From Orientallactaga sibirica (Eukaryota > Chordata > Mammalia > Rodentia > Dipodidae): a stretch of DNA of 64,000 nt. Where the stretch lies: assembly GCA_036365145.1 (NCBI GenBank), contig JAEOAD010000030.1, positions 9,944,001 to 10,008,000 on the forward strand, written 5' to 3'. This document shows positions 45,061-57,000 of this stretch, one piece after another. The translations under genes were made by a program, and so were the position numbers. The notes under the pieces were generated by a model. The model saw nothing but the letters and a program-made list of their open reading frames with translations. It had not been told where the DNA came from and ran no database searches. Position 1 is the stretch's first letter, and each line of letters opens with the position of its first letter.

Positions 45061-45276
45061 GCTTTTTTTTTTCTTTTTTATTTTCTTTTTTTTCCCCTAG
45101 CCTGTTTTGGTGTGGTTCCTATGCCACCACCTTAATGAGAAGTTCTTCAGTAATTTTGTTGAATATGTTCTCCGTGCCTTTGGCCTGAATTTCTTTCCCT
45201 TCTGGTATACCCATGACCTGGATGTTTGGTCATTTTAGGTTATCCCACAATCCTTCATATCCTTTTTGCACAATTT

Positions 45277-45427
45277 CTGTTTTTTGTTTTTTGAGGTAGG
45301 TTCTCACTCTACTCAGGCTGACCTGGAATTCACACTGTAGTCTCAGGGTGGCCTTGAATTCAAGGTGATCCTCATTCCTCTGCCTCACAAGTGCTGGGAT
45401 TAGAGGCATGCACCACCATGCCTGGCT
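45277..45427 (-). repeat. B1-type SINE
   Basis: Flanked by ctttttgcaYaattt at 45262-45276 and 45428-45442, one mismatch. The body carries the standard aggctgacctggaattcac block. Confidence 0.92.
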
Positions 45428-45702
45428 CTTTTTGCATAATTTTTGAGCCTATCAAAGCTTTTGGACCCCTTGAACCATTTTTTCTGTCTTGTCTCCCAGA
45501 TATGAGGTTCTGTCTTCCACATGATTATTAATTCTGTTAAATGAGAATTTCTAGGAAGGCTTTTATAAACTCTATTTGATTTTTGTTTTACGTTCCATTT
45601 TTTCTGTATTTTATCTCCATCACTTTGTCAAGTTCCAGTTCAGGTCATGGCTTGATTTTCTTGATGCTTCTTGGAATTACTTCCTGCAATTACTCACATC
45701 TT

Positions 45703-45740
45703 CTTTTTAATTTTTTTTAGTTTTATTTATTTATTTGCAA

Positions 45741-45785
<45 letters not shown>

Positions 45786-45953
45786 GACAGACAGAGAGAG
45801 AATGGGTGCACCAGGGCCTACAACCAATGCAAACAAACTCCAGATACATGTGCCCCCTTGTGCATCTGTTTTACGTGGGTCCTGGAGAATTGAACCAGGG
45901 TCCTTTGGATTCGCAGGCAAGCACCTTAACCACTAAGCCATCCCTCCAGTCTG
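45703..45953 (-). repeat. DIP-like SINE with (GA)n
   Basis: Flanked by attactcaYatctt at 45689-45702 and 45954-45967. Contains an expanded GA run at about 45743-45780. Confidence 0.92.
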
Positions 45954-46291
45954 ATTACTCATATCTTTATTAAGCTTAATGAGCTGGTTAATGAATCTTC
46001 TATTTGTTGACTCACCTTCAATTCATTTATCTCTCTTTTGAGGTCTCTCTGCTTTTCTTCAATTAAGTTAAGCTTAGTAAAGTAAGCTATGTGCTGTAAG
46101 AGATGATTCTGCTAAATTTCATTTATGAATTTTTTTTTTGATGATTTTCTTCCAGTTCAGCCATTCACTTGGTTAGGGCAAATAAGCTTGTTGTGCTTTC
46201 ATTTTGGATTCAAGTTCTCTTGTTTCCTCTATGTTTTCATGGGAGACTTCCATTGTGGGACTAAGTAACCTTGGTGGAGAGCTCTTGGTTT

Positions 46292-46292
<1 letters not shown>

Positions 46293-46342
<50 letters not shown>
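46293..46342. repeat. (CT)n(GT)n microsatellite
   Basis: A CT run followed directly by a short GT run. Confidence 0.95.
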
Positions 46343-47345
46343 TGAAATCTACACATACCAGGGTAAAAAAAATCTGTTTCATCAAGGAGGAAGCAAGTAT
46401 TTGCCCTTGCAGGATCTTCAGTGAGTGTTCTATTTTTATTTATATTTAAACTGGATTGGTGTGGAATGGCAATGTATCAGGTTGTGGAGGTTTCAAGCAT
46501 GCCTACAGCTCTGAGCTGCTGGCTGATGGGAGAGCTATGGCTGGAGGTCTGAATTCTCTTTAGCTTATTATCATAGTGGTGCCCTGCCTGTGGAACTAGT
46601 GGCCGTGGTACTTACACCTGCTCACCTACTGTACCCAGCTAAGCAGGTAGTAGGGGACTCACTGGTACCCTCTGGTGGGTTTTGCCAGATATTCCTGTGC
46701 TCACTATCTGGGGTAGGAGAGATGTCCCAAGGGGGCACCAGTAGGCAGATGCCAGGAGTGAGGGGGGATAAAGGTGGGGAAGAAGGTGTGAGTCACTAGG
46801 CTCCAGGGACCAGGTTGGAGCCTGGGTCTAGAGTAATCCACTGTAGGGGTGTTGGTGAGTAGAGGCAGCCAGTGGCCTAGCTTGGCATGATCAGAGGAGG
46901 TGGCCAAGGCCCAATGATCTACTGAGGTTGGAGGTGCAGGGTAGGTAGGAGGATCCACCAGGGCATGGACAGCATGGATTGGGCACACAGGCCCCAATCA
47001 CAACATGTCCTTCACCAGTCCTGAGTGCACAGACCAGTCCTAGTGCATAGACCCCAAACACACCTTGCCCCTCACTTGCCTGGAGTACACAGGCCTCAAA
47101 CATGCTGGCACCCCAAAGGCACATGCCCCAAGTCCCCCACTCTCTCACCCTCCCAGAGCTCACAGGCCCCAAAGATGTAGGCTGCAAATGCACCATGCCT
47201 TTCACCTGCCCAGAGTACATAGGCCCAAAATAAGCCATGCCCCTCACTCACCTGGAGTGCACAGTCCTCAAATATGCTGGCACCCCACACCACAGGCCTC
47301 CAAAACACCAAGTACCTCACCCACCTGGAGTGCACAGGCTCCAAA
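46343..47345 (-). mobile_element. L1 5'UTR with irregular short tandem repeats
   Basis: GC-rich leader upstream (minus strand) of the ORF1 at 45078. The part 46980-47345 is a degenerate array. Landmarks gag(t/c)(g/a)cacag recur at 47024, 47083, 47156, 47213, 47255 and 47328, at intervals of 42-73 bp. Units share ctcacctgcctggagtgcac and ggccccaaa. No clear L1 start motif is visible at the outer edge. Confidence 0.65.
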
Positions 47346-47841
47346 TATGTTAAGAACTTCTGGATTTCTTACAAAGAGTTGGTTTAATTCAATCAGGTAA
47401 TGTGTTTCTTTTAATTTGAGAGTTAAGACTGTATTTATGGTTATTGAAAGATAAGAGCTAATTCTTGTATCTTTTACACTGACTGCTTTGACTATCCTGT
47501 GTTCTGTTTTTTTCCCTTTATTCATCTTAGAGGTTTGCTTATTTATTGAGATAACAATGTTTGACTTTTTCTTAATTCTCATATGCTTATCTATTCTAAT
47601 GAGGTTTAAACTTTCCTGAGTTTTTGTGATTGTATATATTCCTCTTTGTCTTTCCTGTGAAGTAGTCCTTCAACAATGCTGATTAGGTGGTAATGAATTG
47701 CTTTAGTTTATGCTAATTGTAAATGGTAAATTTCTCCTTAAAATTTAATAGATAACATTATTGGATATAGTTATCTTGGTTGGAAGTTACATGGGAAGAA
47801 TCTAGTAATCTGCCTCAGTGTTGGAGCTTTCTCATCCCACC
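47346..47841 (-). mobile_element. Probable old L1 fragment
   Basis: The block around 47750-47800 (attggatatagttatcttgg) resembles the minus-strand ORF1-ORF2 linker of L1. The rest is too diverged to assign with assurance. Confidence 0.4.
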
Positions 47842-47846
47842 CCACA

Positions 47847-48188
47847 TGTAGTGGTTTTATTTAGGTGTCCCCCATAAGCTTATGTGATCTGAATGCTAGG
47901 TCCCCAGCTGGTGGAAATTTTGGAATTGGAGCCTCCTGGAAGTGATTAGTCATTTGGATATGTGTATTATAGCCATCTTCCCCTTGCCATTGTTTGGCAC
48001 CCTCTCCTGTTGTTTGTTGTTCATCTGATGTTGGTGAGGAGATGATGTCCACCCTCTACTCATGCTGTCATTTTCCCCTGCTATCATGGAGCTTCTCCTC
48101 AAGTCTGTAAGCCAAAATAAACCCCTTCCTCCCACAAGCTGCTCTTGATTAGGTGTTTTCTGCCAGCAATATGAAGCTGACTGCAACA
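47847..48188 (+). repeat. 5' LTR of the MaLR-like element
   Basis: Starts tgtagtggttttatttaggt and ends gactgcaaca. A ccaaaataaacc polyadenylation-type block is near its end. 342 bp. Confidence 0.9.
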
Positions 48189-49373
48189 ATAAGATTGGTA
48201 CCAAGAAGTGGGATTGTTCCTGCTAGAAACCTGATTCTATGGCTTTGGCCTTTTGGAACTGTTTTGCAGAAGGAATGTGGATGAATTTAAAATATTGGCC
48301 TAAGACATGCTTTGCAGTGCTGTAAGTATAGCTTGATGGACAATTCTGGTCAGAGTTGAAAGACCTGAATGCAGTAAGAACTATGAACTGTGAGGTTTAG
48401 CTTTGGAGGGTGAGAAAGAACTTTGTCGGAACTGGTCTAGAAGCTCTTTGTGTGAGATGCTTGCTGTTATGCCCATGTACTGAGAACTTGTGCAGGGTTG
48501 CATTGTGTAGAAATGACTGATATGAGCAGAGGGACATGGAACAGAAAAAATAAAATAAAATTTTGTGCCCAAACTGCTGCTCATTCAGCTGTAGTTGTTT
48601 GAGAGAGTACAACCATTGAGATTGGACAAACTGATCAGCATTGAGATAACAGAAAGTCTGCAGACTCTTTTAAAGGGCTTGAATGCTGAAGGAAAGTCTT
48701 GTTCTTCAAAGTCTACTTTATTCCCCCTGGATTAACAAATTGGTAGCTCACAAGGTACTATGGAGTATAACAAATGCACAAAAGAGAGGGACATTGAATT
48801 TGCAACATGGTTTCCTTTTTAGAAATGGCCATGGGCAGTGTGAAGCAGGCTTGTTGGATTACTTGTGTGGAGGTCCGTTGGAGCCATGTGGATGAACTAT
48901 GGGCTGCGGTGGAGACACAATGGAGATGCCAGGACTATGGGATGGCTGCCAAGTAAAGCTTCCAACACCATTTTTTTTTTCAGAACTGTGTGTAGCCTAG
49001 CTAGAGGGGCAGAATTGGAATTCCAAAGACTAGTTACTGGTTAGAATTACCAGATTTGGAGACTTTTCACTGTGTTGTTGGACTTGGAGCTATAGAGTTT
49101 GATGTTTTCCCTGTTTGTTTAACTCTTGTATTGATTGAATATTTCTTTGCTGTGCCCTGTGCCATCTTTTGCACTGTGAATATTTATTCTGCGCCATTAT
49201 GTTGTTTTCTTCTTTTGTGTGTGTGCATTATGGCTCAGTTAAAAGACCTTGGATTATGGGAATGTTTGAACATCTTTGGGATTTATAAAAACCATGGGAA
49301 CTTTTAAATTTGGAGTGAATATATTTCATTTTACATCATGCATGGTTATCAGTTTATGGGGCCAGGGACAAAA

Positions 49374-49720
49374 TGTGGTAGTTTGATGCATGTGTACCCC
49401 ATAAACTTATGTGTTCTGAATGTTAGTTCCCCAGCTGGTGGAATTTTGGCATTGTGTCACCCTAGATGTGATGTGTTGTTGGGGGTGGGCTTGTGTGTAT
49501 TATAGCTGTCTTCTCCTTGCCAGTGATTGGCACACTTTCCTGTTGCTTGTTTCCCTCTGATGTTGGCCAGGAGGTGACATCCACCCTCTGATCATGCCAT
49601 CATTTCCCCCTGCCATCATGGAGCTTCCCCTCAAGTCTATAAGCCAAAATAAAAGCTTTCCTCCCACAATCTGCTCTTGGTTGGGTATTTTCTGCCACCA
49701 ATGTGAATCTGACTGCAACA
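49374..49720 (+). repeat. 3' LTR of the MaLR-like element
   Basis: Starts tgtggtagtttgatgcatgt and ends gactgcaaca, 347 bp. It differs from the 5' LTR at many positions, so the insertion is old. Confidence 0.9.
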
Positions 49721-49725
49721 CCACA

Positions 49726-51058
49726 TCAAACCATCTTGATGCAAGAAGGAATCTGTAGGAACTGGGTGATCAGCACCCTATTACCCCACAGTGAACCACT
49801 TGCAAAAGGGAAGAAGCTTCAAAGACCATCTGCTAGCCTCAGATGTGGAGGTCTCAGCTCCCATGGTAATGGGATTTGCTCCTAACTGTGAAGGGTGGGG
49901 CTACCAACTTCTATATCTTTCATACCTATAGCTCTGTACTGCTTAGATTACTCAAGTGGTCCCCATCCATACTTCCCCATCTACTACCTAGACACTCTGA
50001 CAAGGTATCCCCAAGCTCATGGACTTATGATTGTTCTTCATTTTCAGGTCCACAGAATAGCTCAATCTCAAGCAACTGGTTTAGTCCAAGGTCATGCCTA
50101 TCTATAGTAGTAGAAGATATAGGGAGGCACAGTGGAGCTCTTCTTTAATGCTCCACATAGTAGGAGTAACTTTCAGACCAAATATCTGTACTGGACTTAA
50201 ACTTGTGAAAACTTTAGAATTCTCTTGCACCTAGGACCACCATTCTGTCACCAGGACTACCAGTGTAACTTCATCTCATTTTCTTGTTCCCACCCACCCA
50301 ATCCCTTTCTGGTTCTTGGTGGGTATCATGTAATAAGTAGCTGTTGCATGGCATATACAAAGTCTATGAAAGACTGTATTCCCCTCAAATCATGAGTCAA
50401 AATAGACCTGATCTCCCTTAAGCTGCTTCGGAATGGGATTTTATCTCCTCATATATTTAATTCTATTTGAGAAGCTGTCTTTTCCTTTCTCTTTCACTTC
50501 TAATTTGGCCTTTTAAGCTCATTGTCTATAGATAGAGTTGTGAATGAATAAGTTGTGATATGAGTTTACTATTTTACCATTTACTGTGGCACTTTCTTTT
50601 TCTGGAATTAATTTTGCCTGAACTTCATTGAAATACCATCATTACCACCTGTTGTTTTATTTTTTCAGATGCTCAAATCTTCCCTCTCTTATTTTTCACA
50701 CCCACAAGCTTATAGTGGTGGGTGAGTATCTCTGTTGGAATTCACTTTTAAATTTACCTACACTAGGTATTTGAAGACTGGGATTTTTCTGCCTCCTTGT
50801 AGTACTGAAGTTATGATGATTTTACTGTTTTATTTTCTTCAATTTTTTTTTTCTGGGAGGGTATATGCTTTTCCTTTCTCTTCAAACCTAGAACTTCCCA
50901 TAGGTATGAGTATCTTTCATTAATAATAGCTGAAATATAGTAAGCTTTTTCAAATTTTGTGCCCAGATAAATTTTTACTTTAGAAATGTTAATTTAATGA
51001 CATGCTTGGCAATTGACTCTTGTTTTTCAAATTTTCGTAAGGAACAGGACTAGAATTG
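49726..51058. other. Unassigned, possibly containing an LTR end
   Basis: The block 50380-50450 (gagtcaaaatagacctgatc ... gcttcggaatgggattttat) resembles the end of a MaLR-type LTR, so part of 49726-50450 may be an older LTR element. I see nothing recognisable in 50450-51058. Confidence 0.3.
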
Positions 51059-51059
51059 G

Positions 51060-51482
51060 CTTTTTGAGGGTGGGAGGTTTATTAGCTGCTTTACTCATTG
51101 CTGTGAACAAATATCTGGCAAGCAGCAACCTAAGGAAGAGAGGGCTTATTTCAGCTTATAGTTCAAAGAGATACCAGTCCATGACAGGGAAGGCATGGCA
51201 GCAAGAGCATGAAGCAGAGCTGGTCACAGAGGTGTCCACAATCAGGAGATAAAGAGTAAAGAATGTGGGTGCTCAGCTTGCTTTCTCCTTTGTAATCAAT
51301 GTGTGACCCCCAGCCCATGGAACAGTGCTGTCTGCACTATTACTTGTGTGCGTGTGTGTGGGGGGGATCCCTAACCTCAATTAACCTAATCAGAAAATCC
51401 CTCACAAATCTTACCAGAAACTTGTTTCCATGCTGATTCTAACCCATGTCAAGTTGACAACCAGAGGTTAACCATCACAGAG
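51060..51482. repeat. Dispersed rodent repeat, class uncertain
   Basis: The text (ggcttatttcagcttatagt ... aacctaatcagaaaatccct ... tgtcaagttgacaaccagag) matches a widely dispersed rodent repeat I know by sequence but cannot name securely. It may be a non-autonomous DNA transposon. A related copy is at 56240-56575. Confidence 0.55.
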
Positions 51483-51688
51483 AAGGAGCAGTGATGGAAA
51501 TCAAACCCTGGAGGCCACAATGCTAAAAAGAGTTCTACCTATGAATTATAAACCCCTAGCCCTGGATCTTTGCTGTTTGTATGCCATATTTATATCTTTA
51601 TATGTATATATGTATATACAGCTTAATCTGCTAGATGGTTATTTCCTGCTCAAAGTCAGCCAAGTGTTCCAGAATTAGGAAAACATTT

Positions 51689-51959
51689 AAAAATTTTTTT
51701 TTATTATTTTATTATTTATTTTTGGAGAGAGACACAGAGAGAGAGACAGAGGGATAGGGAGACAGATAGAGAATGGGCGCGCCAGCAGTCTCTCAGCTGC
51801 TGTGAACAAAATCCAGATGCGTGCACCCCCTTGTGGGCAAGTGCGGCATTGCGCCATTGTGTCACTTTGCATCTGGCTAAACGTGGGACCTGGAGATTGC
51901 AACCGGGTTCTTAGGCTTAGCAGGCAGGCGCCTTAACTGCTAAGCCATCTCTCCAGCCC
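51689..51959 (-). repeat. DIP-like SINE, well preserved
   Basis: Flanked by aggaaaacattt at 51677-51688 and 51960-51971. CpGs and the full body are retained, so it is among the younger copies. Confidence 0.93.
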
Positions 51960-51971
51960 AGGAAAACATTT

Positions 51972-52252
51972 TTATAAGCATTGATCTAGGGATTTATACC
52001 TCCTTCCATCTTGTTCCATCTTTTAGCTGCACTGTCTTTAGGATCTCAAATTTATTTACTAAATTCTTTGCATCTGATTGGCAAATAAAGAGAATTGAGG
52101 AAGTCTAACATAAAAGTAGGACTCAAAGTCATTCTATTGGCAAGCACTCAGTCATGTGTCCTTGTCCAAGGAAGATGGTGAAATGTACTATGTACACACA
52201 AGGAAATGGATGCAGGTTAGGTGAACATAGACCTGTATTTGTTTGCATAAAT
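51972..52252. other. Unassigned sequence
   Basis: Nothing recognisable. Confidence 0.35.
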
Positions 52253-52613
52253 TGTTATAGTTTGCTTGCAAAATGTCCTATCAGCCCATGTATTTGAACA
52301 CTTGGTGGCATTATTTTGGGAGATTGTAGAACCTTTACCAGGTAGGGCTTTGCTGGAAGACATGGGTCACTCACTGAGTTGGGGGTTGGCAGGCCTTGAA
52401 GCTTAAAGCTGAGCCCTGATTCTTGTTCCCTCTCTTCTGATGTGAGGAAGGGAGGAGTCACAGCTGCTCACTCATACTGCCATGGAACCTCCAGCTATCA
52501 TGCTTTCCCTAGCATGATAGACTGTTTTCCCTTAAACTTTGAGCCAAAATAAGTCATTCCTCTTTAAAGTTATTTCTGGCCAGATATTTCCACAAAGATG
52601 AGAAAACTAACTA
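52253..52613 (+). repeat. MaLR-like solo LTR, diverged
   Basis: Opens tgttatagtttgcttgcaaa and carries cttaaactttgagccaaaat with the aataag signal-like block, then ends gaaaactaactaaaa. The layout matches ORR1/MLT-type LTRs. No duplication is clear. Confidence 0.65.
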
Positions 52614-53052
52614 AAACTCCAATTCTGATATTAATCCTATGCTCCTAAGTATAACTGAAATGATGGTTTAGTTTCATCCATTTCTAGTTGATCTTCACTT
52701 TGTTGCTTTTGCAGCTTTCAACTTCTTATCTTTTCATGTCTTTCTAATTCATCTTGTTGCCTTTTCAGCTTTTATTGTGAATCATTATTTCAATTATTTT
52801 TTTCTGGTTTCTGTAAGATATATGTATCCTGTGTCTTTAAAGCAATGTCCCATTTATTGTATTATACAATTATTTTTCATAAGAATTATGTAATTGTGTT
52901 TATTTATGCTTATCCTGAGCCTTGGATGAGTGGGTTTTTCACAGCTGTATTTAATGTTCTTTTAATGACTTATTTAGTCTATGAATTATTCCTCTCCCAT
53001 AACTTTGCTTCACTATGTTGCTGTCAAATTCTTTCTCTCCACCCCCTTTGGT
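52614..53052. other. Unassigned AT-rich sequence
   Basis: Nothing recognisable. Confidence 0.3.
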
Positions 53053-53195
53053 TTTTCAAGGTAGGGTCTTGCTCTAGCCCAGGCTGACCTGGAATTCATG
53101 ATGTAGTCTCGGGGTGATTTCAAACTCACAGCAATCCTCCTACCTCTACCTCCCGAGTGCTGGGATTACAGGCATGCACCACCACACCACACAGA
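53053..53195 (-). repeat. B1-type SINE
   Basis: ggtttttcaaggtagggtct ... gagtgctgggattacaggca on the plus strand. Confidence 0.9.
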
Positions 53196-53464
53196 AGATT
53201 TTTTTTTAGCCAACTTGGGCTTCAAGACTATCTGGAGTTCATCTGTGCAAATATCTTAATAGTTATGAATATGCATTATTTATTAGAAAATCACATATTT
53301 TATTTATTAGAAAGTCACATATTTATTTGAATGACACTATAGTCCAACTGACCTAACAGAGATATATAAAATACCCCAAACAACAGTAACATATGTATGC
53401 TTCTTACACATATACAGAACAGAGGAAAGTACATGTTTGGCCATGAAACATTTGTTTGTTTATT

Positions 53465-53565
53465 GTGTTTTGTTTTTGAGATAGGGTCTCATTCTGGTCC
53501 AGGCTGACCTGAAATTCACTATGTAGTCTCAGGGTGGCCTCAAATTTACAGTACTGTGATTGAAA
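53465..53565 (-). repeat. B1-type SINE, partial
   Basis: gagatagggtctcattctgg ... gtagtctcagggtggcctca; the distal part is missing. Confidence 0.85.
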
Positions 53566-53574
53566 TAAGGGTTT

Positions 53575-53838
53575 TTTGTTTGTTTGCTTGCTTGCTTGTT
53601 TGTTTTTTAGAACAAAAGAGAGAGTGAGGCAGAGGGAGAGAAAGAGAGAGAGAATTTGTGTGCCAGATCTTCAGCCACTGCAATTGAACTCCAGATGCTT
53701 GTGCCACCTAGTGGGCATGTGTGACCTTGCACTTGCCTCACCTTTGTGTGTCTGGCTAATGTGGGATCTGAAAAGTAGAACACAGGTCTTTAAGCTTTGC
53801 AGGCAAGCGCCTTAACCTCTAAGCCATCTCTCCAGCCC
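53575..53838 (-). repeat. DIP-like SINE
   Basis: (GA)-rich block at 53615-53655, then ctaagccatctctccagccc at the plus-strand end. Confidence 0.88.
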
Positions 53839-53867
53839 CTGAAACAAGTTTTTGAAGAACTGAAATC

Positions 53868-54215
53868 AAGGGCTTGGAAGATTGCTCAGTGGACAAAGCA
53901 CTTGCTGCACAATGTGAATACCTGAGTTTGGATCCCAAGGAGCCATGTAGAGCCAAATGCTGTACTGCAAGCATCTGCAATCCCAGTATTCCTTGGTGGG
54001 GTAGGGAGGCAGATAAAACAGAATCATCTGTAAGCTAATGGGCCAGCTACCTAGGTAAACAATGAGAGACCCTGCATTAAACATAGTGAGGACTAACACC
54101 CGAAGTTGTCCTCTGATCTCTACATGTATGCCATGACACCCACAAACCCACAGTCACACACATGAACATGCATACACGTACACATATTGTACATACAAAA
54201 ATGTCTAAAAAATTG
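53868..54215 (+). repeat. B4 SINE (ID head plus B1-like body)
   Basis: ID/tRNA-like head (gattgctcagtggacaaagc ... tgagtttggatcccaag), a B1-like middle (gcaatcccagtattccttgg ... gagagaccctgcat), then the CA-rich end (cacccacaaacccacagtca). Confidence 0.82.
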
Positions 54216-55098
54216 AAATCATACAACGTTTATTCTCTTACCACAATGGAATAAAACCAGAAAATAATACCAATGAAAACTGAAAAAAACACACAAATAT
54301 GTTGAAATTGAGCAAGATACTTTAAATAAACAATTAGGAATAAAACATAACTATACAAAATTTATAGTTGTATAAATCTGTTCCTCTTCACTGAAAAATA
54401 AGAAAAGTCCCAAATCAACCCAACTTTATACCATAAAAACTATAAACAGAAGACCAACCTAAACCCATAGACAGCAGAAAGAATACAACAAAATATTACA
54501 GTGGGTATGGATGAAACAGATGGGAAGTGCAACAGAATTTTTAAAACCAGGATTTAATGTTTAAAAAGATAAATAAAATCAACAAAGGTGTAGGTAGCAA
54601 GGGGGAAGATTTAAATCAGAAAAACCAACAATTAAATAAAGAAAAATTATACCAACAAACTAACTTAGGTGATACACACAAGTCTAAACAAAATGAAACC
54701 ATACATTTCTTCACTCACCACAATGGAATGATACCAGAAATTAATAATATAAATCACTCAAACTGACTCAATACAAAGTAAAAGATTTGACCAGTTCTAA
54801 GACAAAGAGATTGAATTCTTCAGAAAAGCAAGGTTCAGGACCACATGACCTCATTGATGAATTTTTCCAAATATGTAAAGAAAAATTAAAGTCAATCCTT
54901 CTGAAAGTATTCCAAAATATAGAAGAAGGAACACTTTTTAATCCACTCTATCAGATAAGCATTTCCCTGGTTCCAAAGCCAAACAAAACATATCACAAGA
55001 TAAAAAGGCCACAGACCAATATCCCTTACAAATATAAATATAAAAATCCTCCCCACAGTACTATCCAGCCAAACTCAGCAGCATGCTAAGAGTGTGAC

Positions 55099-55408
55099 TG
55101 TGGTGGTTGAATTATATGTCCCCCATAAACTCATGTGTCTTGAATGATTTGTCCCCAGTTGAGGGCAATTTGTGAGGAGGTGTGTCACTGGGGCAGACCT
55201 TGAGGTTTATTAGCCCCCACCAGGCTCACTCTCCTGCTACTGTTTTTCACCTTCTGTGGCAGGATGATGTCTAACCTCTGCTTGTGCCATGTTTTCTCTG
55301 CTATCATGAAGCATCCTCTTGAGACTGTAAGCCAAACTAAAAACCTTTCATCCATTAGATGCTTTTGGTTGGACCTTTTATACCAATAATGAGAAAGTAA
55401 CTATAATA
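55099..55408 (+). repeat. MaLR-like solo LTR
   Basis: Starts tgtggtggttgaattatatg and is clearly related to the LTRs at 47847 and 49374 (gtccccagttg, gtgccatgttttctctgctatcatg, gactgtaagccaaact). The near-match flanks gtgac (55094-55098) and atgac (55409-55413) fit a 5 bp duplication with one change. It separates two collinear parts of the old L1. Confidence 0.85.
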
Positions 55409-55576
55409 ATGACCTAGGGGAATCTATCCCAAAATGCAAGGGTGATTCAAAATACAATGGTAAACCAATTTTATGCACATGTTAGTGAAGAATAAAACCC
55501 CCATATCATCTCAATTAATGTTTAAAAAGCAGATGACAAAATCCAGTGCCTTTGCATAATTTAAAAAAATCAAAAA

Positions 55577-55655
55577 GCTGGGGATGTAGCTCAGTGGTAG
55601 TGCCCAGAATGCACAAGGACTTTGGTTCCGTCTCCAGCACTGCAAAAACAATACA
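55577..55655 (+). repeat. ID SINE
   Basis: gctggggatgtagctcagtg ... ggttccgtctccagcactgc then an A-rich end. This is the tRNA-Ala/BC1-related ID form with recognisable A and B boxes. Confidence 0.88.
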
Positions 55656-56239
55656 AACAGAAGATGAACAAACAATAATACTCAAGAAATCAAGGAAAGG
55701 AAAAGTGTTACCTAACATGCAAAATTACATTTATACAAGCCAAAGGTAACATCATATTCAATTATGAAAAGGCAAAAACTTTCCTTTTGACATCAGGAAA
55801 TAGACAAAGATGACATTCTCATTATTTCTATTCAACATAATAGTGAAAGTTCTAGACAATTGAGGAAGAAAAAATAGAATATCTCTACTGAAAAAGAGTA
55901 GTACTTCTACTTGTCAATGACATAATCTTATAGAGAGAGCATTCCAGACAAACTAGTTACACCACACATAATTAAACTCATAAGTGAATTCAGTGAAGTT
56001 AAGGATACAAGATAAATAGGTAAAAATCAGTTGCATTTCTATTGACTAATCAATGAACAATCTGGAAAGCAAATTAAATAATTCCACTTATGACAGCAGC
56101 AGCAATAAAATATTTAGGAATAAATTTAACTAAGAAAGTACAAGACTTGTACACTAAAAAGTACAAAATATCATTGGAATAAATCAAAGGAGATTTAAAT
56201 AAGTGGAAAATAATGGAAAATTTATTGCTAAGGATGGTA

Positions 56240-56575
56240 ATATTATCCTGCCTGAGCTTATGTCAGTTATTTTCTCATTGGGACAAAATAGCCAACCAGA
56301 AACAATTTATGGAAGGAAAGGGGTTTATTTGTTTTATAGTTCCAGAAGGTAGAGTCCATCATCATAGGGCTAGCATGGTAGGAGCAGGAAGCCAAGTTCA
56401 CATTTTTGCATGAGTAGGGAGAGAGAACAGCAAGTAGGGCCAGGCTAAAAACCCTCAAGGTCCACCCCAAGTGACACACTTCCTCCAGCAAGGCTCTAAC
56501 TCCTGAAGGTTCCACAACCTTTCCTAACAATGCTGCCAGCTGAGGATGAAGTATTCAAACTACCATAGACCTCAA
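56240..56575. repeat. Dispersed rodent repeat, class uncertain
   Basis: Related by layout to 51060-51482 (gggtttatttgttttatagt ... gtccatcatcatagg ... caaggtccaccccaagtgac). Inserted between two blocks of the old L1. Confidence 0.5.
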
Positions 56576-57000
56576 GATTCAATGCAATTCCTATCAAAAT
56601 AATACACTTTTGTTTTATCAGAAATGGAGATGTTAATCCTCAAACTTGTATTTTGTTAAGGCACAGCCTGCCTCCACCTTTTCAATAGTTTGTTATCTGC
56701 ATGTCCCACCATAAGCAGCTAAAATTTGTATTAAATAACAAAAGATCCTAAATAGAAAAAGGGCATTTAGAAATCCAGATTGCAAAATGTACTACAAAAC
56801 TTAATCATGCATATAGTTTAAATGATTAATATTATAGATTTTATACCATGTGCATTTTACCACATTTTCAAAAGTCAACATGATATTTTGTATACAGCCA
56901 CTATTTACCCAGGGGTTTCTAATTATTATTAATTTTTCACATCACTTTTGCTTATTATCTCTTCAAGTTTTCAAGTGTTCTATATTGTCACATATTCTGT

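Larger units (their letters stand above)
45078..46290 (-). pseudogene. L1 ORF1 pseudogene, interrupted by two SINEs
   Basis: Minus-strand ORF1 homologous to the copies at 6185-7082 and 10144-11608. The block at 45150-45260 corresponds to the RIMGIPEG region, and the block 46180-46290 corresponds to the N-terminus. A B1 (45277-45427) and a DIP-like SINE (45703-45953) interrupt it. The reading frame is badly decayed. Confidence 0.8.
47847..49720 (+). mobile_element. Structurally complete MaLR-like LTR retrotransposon
   Basis: Two LTRs (47847-48188 and 49374-49720) in direct orientation flank a 1185 bp internal region. The 5 bp duplication ccaca lies at 47842-47846 and 49721-49725, as expected for ERVL-type integration. 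The internal region opens with ttggtaccaagaagtggg, a form typical of MaLR internal sequences next to the primer-binding site. No gag, pol or env frame is visible, so it would have depended on proteins supplied by other elements. Confidence 0.9.
53325..57000 (+). mobile_element. Old plus-strand L1, ORF2 remnant, with multiple insertions
   Basis: ORF2 homology appears in pieces. An endonuclease-region block is at 53330-53450 (caactgacctaacagagata). A mid-region lies at 54220-54790, the reverse transcriptase at 54790-55095 and 55410-56235, and a further block at 56570-56830 (aatgcaattcctatcaaaat). No long frame survives. Insertions are a B1 (53465-53565), a DIP-like SINE (53575-53838), a B4 (53868-54215), an LTR (55099-55408), an ID (55577-55655) and a dispersed repeat (56240-56575). 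It is the oldest layer of this part of the window. Confidence 0.75.
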
